This document shows positions 25,311 to 33,155 of a DNA stretch of 33,155 nucleotides, in pieces. The notes below the pieces were generated by a model. The model searched no databases. It was given only the letters and a program-made list of their open reading frames with translations, and was not told where the DNA came from. The stretch is from Candidatus Kuenenia stuttgartensis (GTDB lineage Bacteria; Planctomycetota; Planctomycetia; Planctomycetales; Planctomycetaceae), in NCBI GenBank assembly GCA_945906725.1, contig CAMDRI010000051.1, positions 1-33,155 of the forward strand, written 5' to 3'. Both the position numbers and the translations under genes were made by a program. Numbering within the stretch: the first letter of the stretch is position 1; each line of letters starts with the position of its first letter.

Positions 25311-28145
25311 ATGAGCGGTGTCAAGGAAGGCACCTTTTGTGGCGAGCGTGTGGGTCGTGTGGCCCACTGGGAATGCTTGTCGCTGTTTGGCCTGGCGATG
25401 TGGTTGAGTGTGCTGGCTGGTTGCCAGTCGTGGCCCATCATTCGCGGCCAATCGCCTGCGTTCGATGAGCCCGCTTCGAAAGAAGGGGATCGTCGTGTGC
25501 GCCGCATCAACGATGAGCCAACGCCTGACGAAGAACGCATTCCTGGTGATCTCGACGAAGGCTTGAATCTGAGTGGAGAAGGTTCAGAGGAGCTGACGGA
25601 TCCAATTACCGACATCGTGATTGAAGGCAACGACACGATCGAAACGACTGCGATTCGCAAGTTGGTGCGTTCGGCCGTCGGGCGGCCTCCGGCGGAGTCT
25701 CAGATTCGCGAAGACGTGCGGGCTTTGTACAGCACGCGTTGGTTCTTCAGCATCGAACCGCGTTATCGCCGCAATGACACGGGCTTGGTGTTGGTATTTC
25801 GCGTGATCGAACGGCCGATCGTCGAGAAGGTCGAGTTTCGTGGAAACGAACGGATCAAAACGGGCTACCTTGAGAAACTGACCGGCCTCAAGGCAGGCAG
25901 TCCATTCGAGGTCAGTTTGAATCGCGAGGCGACGAAACGGATTGAAGAGCAGTACAAATCAAAAGGGTTCCCGTACACGAAAGTCACGCTCGAAAAAGGG
26001 GATCGCCGCGAAGACCGGCAAGTGATCTTTGTGGTTGACGAAGGGCCGAAGGTCATCGTTGGTCCGGTGAAGTTCGTTGGCAACGACTCGTTTTCGTATG
26101 GAGTCTTGAAGCAGAAACTCTCGCTGCGGCCAGCATTTCTCGGACTGGCGTTCCTCGGCAAGTACAAGCCGGAGCAGTTGCCAGACGATGTCGCCGCTCT
26201 CAAGCAGTACTACCACAGCCTGGGTTACTTCGACGTCGACATCGAAAAAGAAGTCGACATCGACGAAAGCCCGTGGAACCCGCTGAGCTTCAAGTCTGCT
26301 CACGCGCTGATCACGTACCGCATTAAAGAGGGGCCGCGATTCAAGATTCGCGAACTCATCATCGAAGGCAATAAAATCTTCACGAACGAGGAGTTAGCCA
26401 ATGAGCTGAAATTGCGTTCGGGAGAGTTCTACAACGCGAGGTACATGAGCAAGGATGTGGATGGAATCAAGGATCGCTATGGCCATTTGGGGCGCACGTT
26501 TGCGAACGTGGAGCCTGTGCCTCGATTCCTGGAAGAGCCGGGGGTCATGGATCTGGTTTACCATGTCAACGAAGACCGCGTTTACACGATCCGTCACATC
26601 GATGTCCGTATTCACGAAGATCAACCGCACACGAAGCTGTCAGTCGCTCTGAATCGCATGATGGTTCATCCCGGCGATCTCGCGGACCCCAAAAAGATAC
26701 GGCAAAGCGAGCGGCGGATTGGGGGCCAAATCTTCACCCCCAGTGGCCCAGAAGCTCCCCGCATTCAAATCTCGAAGGTGCCCGACAAGCCGAATTCCAA
26801 TCGTCCGCAAGTCACGCAAGCGAGCGTCATTCGCGGGCAATCTCCGGAGTTCTCGAATGTCAGCTTGGAGCGTCTGAAATCGGACTCTCTGGTCTTTGGC
26901 ACCAAGGCTTCGATTCGTGGACAAAGCCCGGATTCTTCGGACGCCGATTCTCCGGATTTCAGTTCGTCCGTTTTGATGGCTCAAGTTCCCACGCCGCAGT
27001 ATCGATTCGGCGGTGATGCGACGGATCCCTTGGCGGTGCCGGAACTGCCTCCCGGACAGATTGATTTGGGCGTGGATGCGACGACGGCGCAAACCGGCCG
27101 GCTGTCGTTTGGCGTTGGCGTCAACAGCAATTCGGGGGTCGTCGGATCGATCGTTCTCGAAGAGAATAATTTCGACATCATGAATTTTCCGCGCAGTGCG
27201 GAAGATATCTACTCCGGCCGAGCGTTTCGAAAAATGCGAGGCCACGGGGAGCAATTCCGCATCGAAGCTGTCCCCGGCAACATCGTCAGTCGCTACCTCG
27301 TGAGTTGGACCGATCCGTATTTCAATGACAGTCCCTACAGCGTCGGCGTCAGCGGCTTCTATTTCAATCGCTTCTATCGCGATTGGACCGAACAACGAAT
27401 GGGCGGCCGAGTCACCGTCGGTCGGCAACTCGACGCGGCGTGGTCGTTGATTGGTTCGCTTCGCATGGAATCGGTTCACCTTTCGAATCCGACCAAAGAT
27501 TCGGGCGGCAACATTGCCCCAATCTTACAGGAGTCGCTGGGAAATTCGTTTCTCTCGACAGGTCGCCTCGCAATCGCTCACGACACTCGTGATTCGCCGT
27601 TTCAGCCGCGTCACGGGCATTACGTCACGAGCGGATTTGAACAAGCTTTTGGCGAGTTCAATTATTCGCGAGTTGATGCGGAGGGACATCAATACTTCTA
27701 CTTCCTGGAGCGACCCGATGGTGAGGGCGGCCACATTTTATCGTTGGGCCTGCAAGCCGCATGGACTGGTGCAGACACTCCAATCTACGAACGCTACTTC
27801 GCGGGTGGATTCCAATCCGTGCGAGGTTTCTCGTACCGCGGCATTAGCCCGATCGCAAATAATGCCCGCATCGGTGGACAGTTTAGCTTCCTCGGCGGCG
27901 CGGAATACCTTGTCCCGATCACTGCCGATGGAACGCTCGGAGCGGTTGCCTTCACGGACTTCGGCACGATTCAAGACACCTCTGCGAAGCTGACCAACCT
28001 GCGGTTGACGGTTGGATTCGGCATGCGAGTCACAGTGCCGATGATGGGCCCGGCTCCAATCGCGCTCGACTTTGGCTTCCCGCTCATGAAAGAGAACGAT
28101 GACCTGACGCAGGTCTTCCAATTCACGATGGGGCTGACACGGTAG
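25311..28145 (+). CDS. bamA: Omp85/BamA outer-membrane assembly protein with lipobox
   Basis: This 944-residue protein has five POTRA repeats (about residues 101-169, 170-245, 247-344, 345-424, 425-500; motifs such as VIEGND, VEFRGNE, VKFVGND, LIIEGNK). A polar linker of about 85 residues and a C-terminal 16-strand barrel (about 585-944) with the VRGF lid-loop motif near 836 follow. It should insert beta-barrel proteins into the outer membrane. The N-terminus has a lipobox (LAGC, Cys 38), which is unusual since BamA proteins are normally not lipoproteins. The peptide IRGQSP occurs three times (44, 507, 535). The ATG at 25311 has only a weak upstream site (GGAAAA). The TAG stop lies in a GTAG repeat head. 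Confidence 0.92.
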   Translation: MSGVKEGTFCGERVGRVAHWECLSLFGLAMWLSVLAGCQSWPIIRGQSPAFDEPASKEGDRRVRRINDEPTPDEERIPGDLDEGLNLSGEGSEELTDPITDIVIEGNDTIETTAIRKLVRSAVGRPPAESQIREDVRALYSTRWFFSIEPRYRRNDTGLVLVFRVIERPIVEKVEFRGNERIKTGYLEKLTGLKAGSPFEVSLNREATKRIEEQYKSKGFPYTKVTLEKGDRREDRQVIFVVDEGPKVIVGPVKFVGNDSFSYGVLKQKLSLRPAFLGLAFLGKYKPEQLPDDVAALKQYYHSLGYFDVDIEKEVDIDESPWNPLSFKSAHALITYRIKEGPRFKIRELIIEGNKIFTNEELANELKLRSGEFYNARYMSKDVDGIKDRYGHLGRTFANVEPVPRFLEEPGVMDLVYHVNEDRVYTIRHIDVRIHEDQPHTKLSVALNRMMVHPGDLADPKKIRQSERRIGGQIFTPSGPEAPRIQISKVPDKPNSNRPQVTQASVIRGQSPEFSNVSLERLKSDSLVFGTKASIRGQSPDSSDADSPDFSSSVLMAQVPTPQYRFGGDATDPLAVPELPPGQIDLGVDATTAQTGRLSFGVGVNSNSGVVGSIVLEENNFDIMNFPRSAEDIYSGRAFRKMRGHGEQFRIEAVPGNIVSRYLVSWTDPYFNDSPYSVGVSGFYFNRFYRDWTEQRMGGRVTVGRQLDAAWSLIGSLRMESVHLSNPTKDSGGNIAPILQESLGNSFLSTGRLAIAHDTRDSPFQPRHGHYVTSGFEQAFGEFNYSRVDAEGHQYFYFLERPDGEGGHILSLGLQAAWTGADTPIYERYFAGGFQSVRGFSYRGISPIANNARIGGQFSFLGGAEYLVPITADGTLGAVAFTDFGTIQDTSAKLTNLRLTVGFGMRVTVPMMGPAPIALDFGFPLMKENDDLTQVFQFTMGLTR

Positions 28146-28222
28146 GTCAGGCATTCCAGCCTGACTCGATCGGTGAGTGGGAGTCGATGGCACATCGCGT
28201 CAGCTTGAAAAGGCTGACCTAC
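28142..28222. repeat. REPIN-like element between bamA and the M16 peptidase gene
   Basis: GTAG (28142-28145) plus a GTCAGGC...GCCTGAC palindrome (28146-28165) faces an inverted partner (28199-28222, head GTAG on the minus strand). The element is 81 bases long and occupies the complete space between two convergent genes. Each GTAG contains the TAG stop codon of the adjoining gene. Confidence 0.88.
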
Positions 28223-29445
28223 AGCGATTCCAACGGCCCGACGGCGACAGTGGTCGTGGCTCCCAGCGGGTAGATGTCCAACAACTCGCGGACGTCGCGA
28301 GACGTGATCCCACGCAACTCTTTGAGGTCGTCGTCGACCGATCGGTATTCCTCGCGGTTGATCCAATTGCCCCCCAGCGACGAGAGTCGGCCAGTCGGAC
28401 GTTCGCTGCGCAGCACGACGCGCGACGCCACTTTGTTCTTGGCTTGTTCGAGTTCGTCTTCACGAATGCCGTGCTGGTTGACTTCTGCAAAGATTGCCTG
28501 AATGCGGGCGAGGTTGTCGGCGATCGCTTCCGGTTCGCTCGACAAGTACGTCAGATAACTGCCGCTGCCGTCGTAGTCGTTGAAGTCCAGGTCGGCGGCT
28601 TCGGCGAGTCCGGGATCAACCAGTTCCCAAAATAACCGGCTGCCGCTGTGGTCCCCTACAATCACCGACAGAATCTCGGCGGCGAAACGCAGGCGGTTCT
28701 GGGCCGATGGGGCGGGAGTCATCTGCATGATGTGCTCTTGTTGGCTCTTCGGCCGAGTAATGACTTTCAATCCGCCTGGCGGCTTCGCCTCGTGGGTCGC
28801 TCGGACGCAGGTTCCTTTCGGCCAATGAACGCAGTGTTGCTCGGCGAGTGAAACAATTTGCGACCAGTCGGTGTTGCCGGCGACTGCCAGCGTGACGTTG
28901 CTGGCGAGGTATCGGTCTCGGTGGTACGCGCGCATCTGGTCACACGACAGCGCCGTGATGCTTTCCTTCGTGCCCAGCACGCTTTGCCCCAGCGGGTGCC
29001 CCGCGAAGTGCGTCTGCATCAGATTCTCGTAGGCCGTAAAGCTCGGCTGGTCGTCGTACATCCCGATCTCTTCCAGGATGACGTTCTTCTCCATGTCGAA
29101 GTCTTCTTGCCGCAGCGCGGGTCGCAGGATGTTCGCGAACAGTTCGAACGCTTGTGGCAAGTATTCGGGCAAGACTGCTCCGTAGAACAGCGTTCCTTCC
29201 TCGGCCGTGGCCGCGTTGTAATTAGCTCCGACCTCGTCAAAGATGCGATTGACGTCATCGGCCGAATACTTCTCGCTTCCCTTGAAAACCATGTGCTCCA
29301 GAAAATGACTGACGCCTGACACGGCTGCCGTTTCGTCGCGTGAACCAGTCCGGACGAAGAACCCCAGCGCGACCGAATGCACCGCCGGATTCAATTCGGC
29401 GATGACCGCCAGGTCGTTCGCGAGTTTTGTTTGATGGAATTTCAT
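28219..29445 (-). CDS. M16 zinc metallopeptidase, catalytic subunit
   Basis: This 408-residue insulinase/pitrilysin family (M16) peptidase has the inverted zinc motif HFLEH (47-51; H47, E50, H51) and a downstream glutamate (E125 or E126 in [12 protein letters not shown]) at the usual distance of about 75 residues. It is of the half-size, two-chain type related to mitochondrial processing peptidase beta. No signal peptide is visible, so it acts in the cytoplasm or leaves by an unknown route. Its upstream neighbour is the zinc-less partner. The start codon lies eight bases beyond a REPIN-like element, which leaves no room for a strong ribosome binding site (only GAG). Confidence 0.92.
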   Translation of the reverse strand: MKFHQTKLANDLAVIAELNPAVHSVALGFFVRTGSRDETAAVSGVSHFLEHMVFKGSEKYSADDVNRIFDEVGANYNAATAEEGTLFYGAVLPEYLPQAFELFANILRPALRQEDFDMEKNVILEEIGMYDDQPSFTAYENLMQTHFAGHPLGQSVLGTKESITALSCDQMRAYHRDRYLASNVTLAVAGNTDWSQIVSLAEQHCVHWPKGTCVRATHEAKPPGGLKVITRPKSQQEHIMQMTPAPSAQNRLRFAAEILSVIVGDHSGSRLFWELVDPGLAEAADLDFNDYDGSGSYLTYLSSEPEAIADNLARIQAIFAEVNQHGIREDELEQAKNKVASRVVLRSERPTGRLSSLGGNWINREEYRSVDDDLKELRGITSRDVRELLDIYPLGATTTVAVGPLESL

Positions 29446-29453
29446 GGCATCTC

Positions 29454-29527
29454 GTGGGTCAGGCTTTCCAGCCTGACATTTTGGGGAGTTGATTGGCGTT
29501 CGAGTCAGCCTAGAAAGGCTGACCTAC
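29454..29527. repeat. REPIN-like element between the two M16 genes
   Basis: A left palindrome with a GTGG head (29454-29477) and an inverted right palindrome with a GTAG head on the minus strand (29504-29527) share the GTCAGGCT...AGCCTGAC class with the element at 28142. The right head provides the TAG stop of the upstream M16 gene; the left end is eight bases from the ATG of the downstream M16 gene. The element therefore forms nearly the whole space between two genes of one operon. Confidence 0.88.
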
Positions 29528-30759
29528 GGAACCTTCAAAGCATTCGGGCCGATTGTCAGGACCGTGAAGTCACGCGCCGGATGTTGATGGACGTAATCCA
29601 GCACTCCGGGCACGGTCAGTTCGTCGATGTCGCGGCGGATATCGTCCAGCGTTTGGACTCGTTTCAGAAAATGCCAGTCGCGAGCGATGGACGTCGCACG
29701 ACTGGTCGTCGATTCCTGTTGCATGATCAGCGAACTCTTCGCGCGGGCTTTGCAGCGTTCGAGTTCATGGGATTCGATCCCGTCGCCGAGTCGTTGCAAT
29801 TCGTGCAGAGTCACGTCGAGCGTCTCCTGTGCACGTTCGACGGTCGTGCCGGCGTAGCACAGGACTCGTCCTTCGTGCTTCAAGCTGTTGAGCGACGCGT
29901 TGACCGAATAGCACAACCCGCGGCGCTCGCGGACCTCGGTGAAGAGCCGCGCGCTCATACCTCCGCTGAGCACGCCGACCGCCGCCCAAGCCTTGTAGTA
30001 ATCGGGATGAGCGTATTCGATGGCGTCGTAGGCGATGCCGATGTGAGTCTGCGTCGAGTCGTGATCGATGTGTCCGACTCGTTCACCGCGCGGGCCGGTG
30101 ACCATCGAGGAATCCGGCTTGGTCGTCCAATCGCCGAAGGCTTCGCTCACCAAAGCGAGCATCTCTTGAATATCGACACTGCCGGCGATGCCCAGAATAG
30201 CACCGTTCGGACGCAGGCAACGGTCGTAATGTGCTCGCACAGACTTCGCGGTGATGCGTGCGATCTCTTCGAGTGTTCCTTCTGTCGGCAAACCCCACGG
30301 AGCGTCGTAGCTGCGGCGGCGGAGTTCGATCATCAACTTGCGTTGCGGTTCGTCTTCTATCGCTCGCAGTGACTGCTCGATTCCGGCGATCGCGCCTTCG
30401 AATTCTTCGTCGGGAAGTTTCGGCCGACGGATGATGTCGGCGTACAGCGACAGCGCTGCGGGGACGTTCGCACCCAGCGTCGCAGCCGTGAACGCCAAAT
30501 GGTTCAGCCCAGTGCTCTCGTTTCGCTGCACTCCCAGGTTGTCGAGGGCATTCGACAGATCGCGACTATCGAGGTCTCCGGCTCCGCGTGTGATCCAGTC
30601 GGTCAGAACCGCCGCGGTGCCGCCGTGGTTGGCAGGATCGAATGCACTGCCGCCCGGTATCAGAAAGCAAAACGCCGCCGATTGCACGTCGGACATCGGC
30701 TCAATCACGACCGTCAAGCCGTTGGACAACTCGTGCGTGTGAATGATTTGTTCGGGCAT
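29524..30759 (-). CDS. M16 family protein, non-catalytic (R/Y) subunit
   Basis: This 411-residue M16-fold protein has LTDWI in the place of the HxxEH zinc motif (region GGTAAVLTDWITRGAG), so it cannot bind the metal. It keeps the VRERRGLCYSV segment, whose Arg-x-Tyr residues grip the substrate in the partner subunits of MPP-type and bacterial heterodimeric M16 enzymes. It most likely forms a dimer with the product of the next gene (28219-29445). GGATGGAG precedes the ATG closely. Its stop codon lies in the repeat between the two genes. Confidence 0.92.
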   Translation of the reverse strand: MPEQIIHTHELSNGLTVVIEPMSDVQSAAFCFLIPGGSAFDPANHGGTAAVLTDWITRGAGDLDSRDLSNALDNLGVQRNESTGLNHLAFTAATLGANVPAALSLYADIIRRPKLPDEEFEGAIAGIEQSLRAIEDEPQRKLMIELRRRSYDAPWGLPTEGTLEEIARITAKSVRAHYDRCLRPNGAILGIAGSVDIQEMLALVSEAFGDWTTKPDSSMVTGPRGERVGHIDHDSTQTHIGIAYDAIEYAHPDYYKAWAAVGVLSGGMSARLFTEVRERRGLCYSVNASLNSLKHEGRVLCYAGTTVERAQETLDVTLHELQRLGDGIESHELERCKARAKSSLIMQQESTTSRATSIARDWHFLKRVQTLDDIRRDIDELTVPGVLDYVHQHPARDFTVLTIGPNALKVP

Positions 30760-30837
30760 CGCTCCATCCGTGAGGCTGGCAAAAAGGCGAAAAGTCGGCG
30801 GAGTCTGACGGGGTGCGGGGCGCGTGACAAGCGAGCG

Positions 30838-31437
30838 TTAAACTGCCCCGACGTGTCCTGCGGCGAACAACCGCGCGTCCACGCTGCGCCGCCGACGCTC
30901 GATCGCCGGAGTCAACACACGCGTGTGCGGGATCGTGCAGAGATACTCGCAAATCTCCCAGACGTCTTCTTCCGTGGTCATCCAATAGATGTGATCGAAA
31001 CGATGCAGATTAACCGGTCGTGAAAAAGTGCGCAGCGTTTTCTCGCCGGCAGTGTTGAAATAGTGCTCGTAGTACGACATCACCAACTCGCGGAGCGTGC
31101 GATAGACCGGTTCGCGAAATCGCAATCCCGCGTAGTTGGATTTGGCGATCGCGCCCCAGCGGCCGTGCTCGCGAAAGACGGTCAGCAAATGGTCGTCGTC
31201 GCGGATCGCTTCCATATCGATGATCAGCGGCGGAATTCCGTTGGCATCCAACGCGGCCGCCGCGAAGAACGCTCCTTCGGCACAATGAGCCCGACGATCT
31301 CGAATGACGCGACGCGGAGAGCGACAGGTTGTCTCGGGGTTGTAGCGGACTTCGTTGTCCAGAAACGCCTGAACCTTTTCCGGCCGGTTCAAACTTTTGA
31401 GCAAGCCGAGTTCTTCCGGCGAGAGGCATCCATCCAT
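30838..31437 (-). CDS. Transglutaminase-like conserved protein
   Basis: This 199-residue cytoplasmic protein contains RAHCAEGAFFAAAAL, then a DDDH element after LIIDMEAIRD, and a conserved KSNYAGLRFREPVYRTLRELVMSYYEHYFN block. A cysteine at the start of a helix followed by a histidine strand fits the transglutaminase/cysteine-protease fold, with C and H as candidates for the catalytic pair. This is a fold-level guess. I start at the ATG at 31437, with AAGGTGA about six bases upstream; the alternative GTG at 31446 lies inside that site. The next gene in the same direction (31486-31977) ends 48 bases upstream of it. Confidence 0.7.
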   Translation of the reverse strand: MDGCLSPEELGLLKSLNRPEKVQAFLDNEVRYNPETTCRSPRRVIRDRRAHCAEGAFFAAAALDANGIPPLIIDMEAIRDDDHLLTVFREHGRWGAIAKSNYAGLRFREPVYRTLRELVMSYYEHYFNTAGEKTLRTFSRPVNLHRFDHIYWMTTEEDVWEICEYLCTIPHTRVLTPAIERRRRSVDARLFAAGHVGAV

Positions 31438-31485
31438 GAGCGTCACCTTGAGATGCTGAGAGTGAGATCCGACTCGACGAACCGA

Positions 31486-31977
31486 TCACGAGCCTCCGCT
31501 GATCACGGGAGCGAATTGCCCTACCAACCGAGTCACGGCTTCAGCAGGATTCATGTTCATCAGCACTCGGCCGCTGGTTCCCCAACGCCTTCGCTGGTAG
31601 TGAAAGACGGCGGCGGCATCGCGAACCGTGTCCACGGCAGCGACACCCTCCATGTCACCACCCTCAACGGCTTCGAAGCGAATGTGTAGTCCAACGAATG
31701 CGGTCAGCAAGCCGGTATCGCAGGCACGAGCAAACGTGACTTCACTCTGCCAGTCGCCATCCAGCCATTTCAGGCCGCGCGGCTTTCCGGAGACACGGAC
31801 CAGGTCGTAAAACTTGGCTTCCAACAATTCGCGTTGCATCCGAAACTGTTTCAGCGCGTCTACCATTTCGGCTTGGCGTCGCGCCGCGTTCCACGAACCG
31901 ACGAACCGACGAGCGAACCAAATGATTCCGAAAACCCCGGCCAAGGCCACAGCGGCGATCAACGAGCGAGACAGCAT
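31486..31977 (-). CDS. Hypothetical membrane-anchored protein
   Basis: This 163-residue protein has one N-terminal transmembrane segment (residues about 4-24, IAAVALAGVFGIIWFARR) and a soluble domain, probably outside or at the membrane face. The domain has an early helix (AEMVDALKQFRMQRELLEAKFYDLVRVSG), then GLKWLDGDWQSEVTFARA and an LHIRFEAVEGGDMEGV strand pair. I do not recognise the family. The ATG at 31977 has AGGAG six bases before it, so the open extension to 32130 is rejected; that extension covers the kinase remnant in another frame. Confidence 0.75.
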   Translation of the reverse strand: MLSRSLIAAVALAGVFGIIWFARRFVGSWNAARRQAEMVDALKQFRMQRELLEAKFYDLVRVSGKPRGLKWLDGDWQSEVTFARACDTGLLTAFVGLHIRFEAVEGGDMEGVAAVDTVRDAAAVFHYQRRRWGTSGRVLMNMNPAEAVTRLVGQFAPVISGGS

Positions 31978-32021
31978 GTTCGGCTCCTGCAAAACGGCGA
32001 CGGCATGGTACGCGCGAGCCG

Positions 32022-32189
32022 TCACGGTTCCAAGGGGAGCAGGGCAGACATCGTCGGCTCGGGGACACGCTCTTCGAAGGGGAGGAGGAAACTCAACGTG
32101 GATCCTTTGGGTGAGGCGGATTTGTACCACAGTCGCCCACTGTGGCTCTCAATGATCGTTTTACACAACGACAAGCCCAACCCCAGGCG
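32022..32189 (-). pseudogene. Histidine kinase C-terminal remnant
   Basis: In the minus frame ending at the TGA at 32022, 55 residues match the end of a histidine kinase ATPase domain: LGLGLSLCKTIIESHSGRLW is the G2-box region, and KGSTLSFLLPFEE is the last strand. Upstream the frame breaks: no family sequence is seen before 32189 and an in-frame stop appears near 32214. Nothing of the dimerisation domain, the phospho-accepting histidine or the N and G1 boxes is left. It lies between a truncated DUF1501 gene and the small membrane protein gene. Confidence 0.75.
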
Positions 32190-32255
32190 ACTGGGAGGGA
32201 TGTTCCCTGTTCGTCTTCATGAGGTGCAGACGACATGCGAGCGTTCACGCTTTGT

Positions 32256-33029
32256 CTAGCAAAAAACAGGAAGACGGGTGCCTTCGCAAAGAAAAAGCGG
32301 TCGATCGTCCTGATCACGAATTTGCACGTCGGGACTGATACCCAAAGCGTGAAAGATCGTGGCGTGAATGTCTTCCGGAGTGCAGGCTGCTTCGACGGGG
32401 ACGTCGCCAACCGAATCGGATTTGCCCAGGACCAATCCACCGTGAACACCGGCTCCGGCAAACATGACGGTATAGCAGTTTGGGAAATGATCGCGGCCAG
32501 CGCCGCCGTTGATTCGTGGAGTCCGTCCGAACTCGGTCAAGAACACTACGAGCGTATCGTCAAGTTTTCCACTCTGAACCAGATCCTGAATGAGTGCCGA
32601 GGCCGCGCGATCCCATGGCGGCAAAAGATCGTTCTTCAGCCGATTGAAATTGTTGCCGTGTGTATCCCAATTGTCGCCGGATGCGCCGTTGAGATCACCG
32701 GCGCTCAGATTGACGGTGACGAGCGGTACCCCTGCATCAGTCAATCGCCGGCCCAGCAGTGTGCTTTGGCCAGCGATATGGTTGCCGTAAAGTGCGTGCG
32801 TTTCTTTTTTCTCTTTCGACAGATCAAAAGCCAACTTCACATCCGGTGACAACAACATGTTGATCGCTTGATTCTGGGACGCTTGGACGCGGAATTCAGG
32901 ATCTGCTTCGGTCGCCCACGGAAACCCTGCATTCAGACCATCAAGTAAAAGACATCGCTCAGCCATCCGGCGTCTGGTGATTTCATGCAGTGTCAAATCA
33001 ACATGTCCGTGTGCGCCCTCCAGGACCAT
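32256..33029 (-). CDS. DUF1501 protein lacking its N-terminal part (probable remnant)
   Basis: This 257-residue open frame covers only the C-terminal part of a DUF1501 protein, a planctomycete-rich sulfatase-like family of about 430-480 residues. Seen are DNWDTHGNNF, TEFGRTPRINGGAGRDHFPNCYTVMFAGAGVHGG and the final GISPDVQIRDQDDRPL. The Tat signal and the first 180 or so residues are missing, so export and probably function are lost. The frame starts at an ATG at 33029, only three bases after the stop of another gene, which suggests a deletion or rearrangement at this point. The product could still be made but is unlikely to be active. Confidence 0.75.
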   Translation of the reverse strand: MVLEGAHGHVDLTLHEITRRRMAERCLLLDGLNAGFPWATEADPEFRVQASQNQAINMLLSPDVKLAFDLSKEKKETHALYGNHIAGQSTLLGRRLTDAGVPLVTVNLSAGDLNGASGDNWDTHGNNFNRLKNDLLPPWDRAASALIQDLVQSGKLDDTLVVFLTEFGRTPRINGGAGRDHFPNCYTVMFAGAGVHGGLVLGKSDSVGDVPVEAACTPEDIHATIFHALGISPDVQIRDQDDRPLFLCEGTRLPVFC

Positions 33030-33032
33030 GCC

Positions 33033-33155
33033 TTAAGTTGGGCCGGTCGTGGCGGCTCGGCGTTCAGCTCGGCGGGCGGTTTTTCGGGCGTAGCGGTCGC
33101 GGCGTTCTTCGCGGCGGTATTCGCGGATGGCTTCTGGGTGTGCGGCGGCCCATCG
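33033..33155 (-). CDS. C-terminal end of an Arg-rich protein (cut by window edge)
   Basis: The minus frame runs from the window end to a TAA at 33033-33035 and gives 40 residues, RWAAAHPEAIREYRREERRD and then a repetitive Arg/Ala/Glu helix. The composition suggests a basic helical tail, but no family can be named. Its stop lies three bases before the ATG of the DUF1501 remnant. Confidence 0.5.
   Translation of the reverse strand, partial: RWAAAHPEAIREYRREERRDRYARKTARRAERRAATTGPT

Noticed and set aside
29377..30372. 331-residue plus-strand frame opposite the M16 partner gene
   Set aside because: Shadow of a well-supported M16 gene, running across the repeat between the genes.
32235..32849. 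204-residue plus-strand frame opposite the DUF1501 remnant
   Set aside because: The minus strand shows clear DUF1501 motifs throughout this stretch.

Overview
The window looks like a chromosomal segment of a planctomycete. This rests on gene content, not on any marker gene: a planctomycete-style Ser/Thr kinase with a long N-terminal region, a YVTN-propeller/di-haem cytochrome fusion, part of a DUF1501 protein, a lipobox-bearing Omp85 protein, GC-rich DNA, and scattered palindromes with GTAG or GTGG heads. The species cannot be named from the sequence. No tRNA, rRNA, CRISPR array, intact transposase or prophage module was seen.

Left part (1-13250). The end of a PIG-L-type deacetylase is cut by the window edge. 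A leftward three-gene unit follows: a CPBP intramembrane protease, a small protein of the 'DLQPEYDF' type, and a hypothetical helical protein. holA (DNA polymerase III delta) also runs leftward. Rightward genes then encode a phosphohexomutase-fold protein that seems to have lost its catalytic motifs, a kinase with a cyclic-nucleotide-binding domain, a secreted beta-propeller/di-haem cytochrome protein, a TlpA-like lipoprotein, a PfkB sugar kinase and a GH63-like glucosidase.

Middle (13247-19607). This is a leftward iron-sulfur assembly locus in the order sufR-type repressor, nuoB, sufC, sufB, Nudix hydrolase, sufD, and a Rieske-SufT fusion. The last four genes overlap or nearly touch, so they are probably one transcript. 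A complex I subunit (NuoB) and a Nudix enzyme sit inside the cluster. No cysteine desulfurase (SufS) or SufU/SufE is present in the window. The DNA upstream of sufR holds inverted repeats that could be operators.

Right part (19608-33155). This region has a coiled-coil hypothetical protein, an APC amino-acid permease, an orphan PhoB-type response regulator, an enolase-superfamily enzyme, a decayed receiver-domain pseudogene, a five-POTRA Omp85/BamA protein, and a pair of M16 proteins (one with the zinc site, one without it but with the R/Y motif). A transglutaminase-like protein and a small membrane-anchored protein follow. The end looks like a gene graveyard: a histidine-kinase C-terminal remnant, a DUF1501 protein lacking its N-terminal part, and the tail of a basic protein.

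The most striking structure is a set of REPIN-like elements, each made of two inverted short palindromes. Three of them fill an entire intergenic space. Every GTAG head found here (and one CTAG variant) supplies the in-frame TAG stop codon of the adjoining gene.
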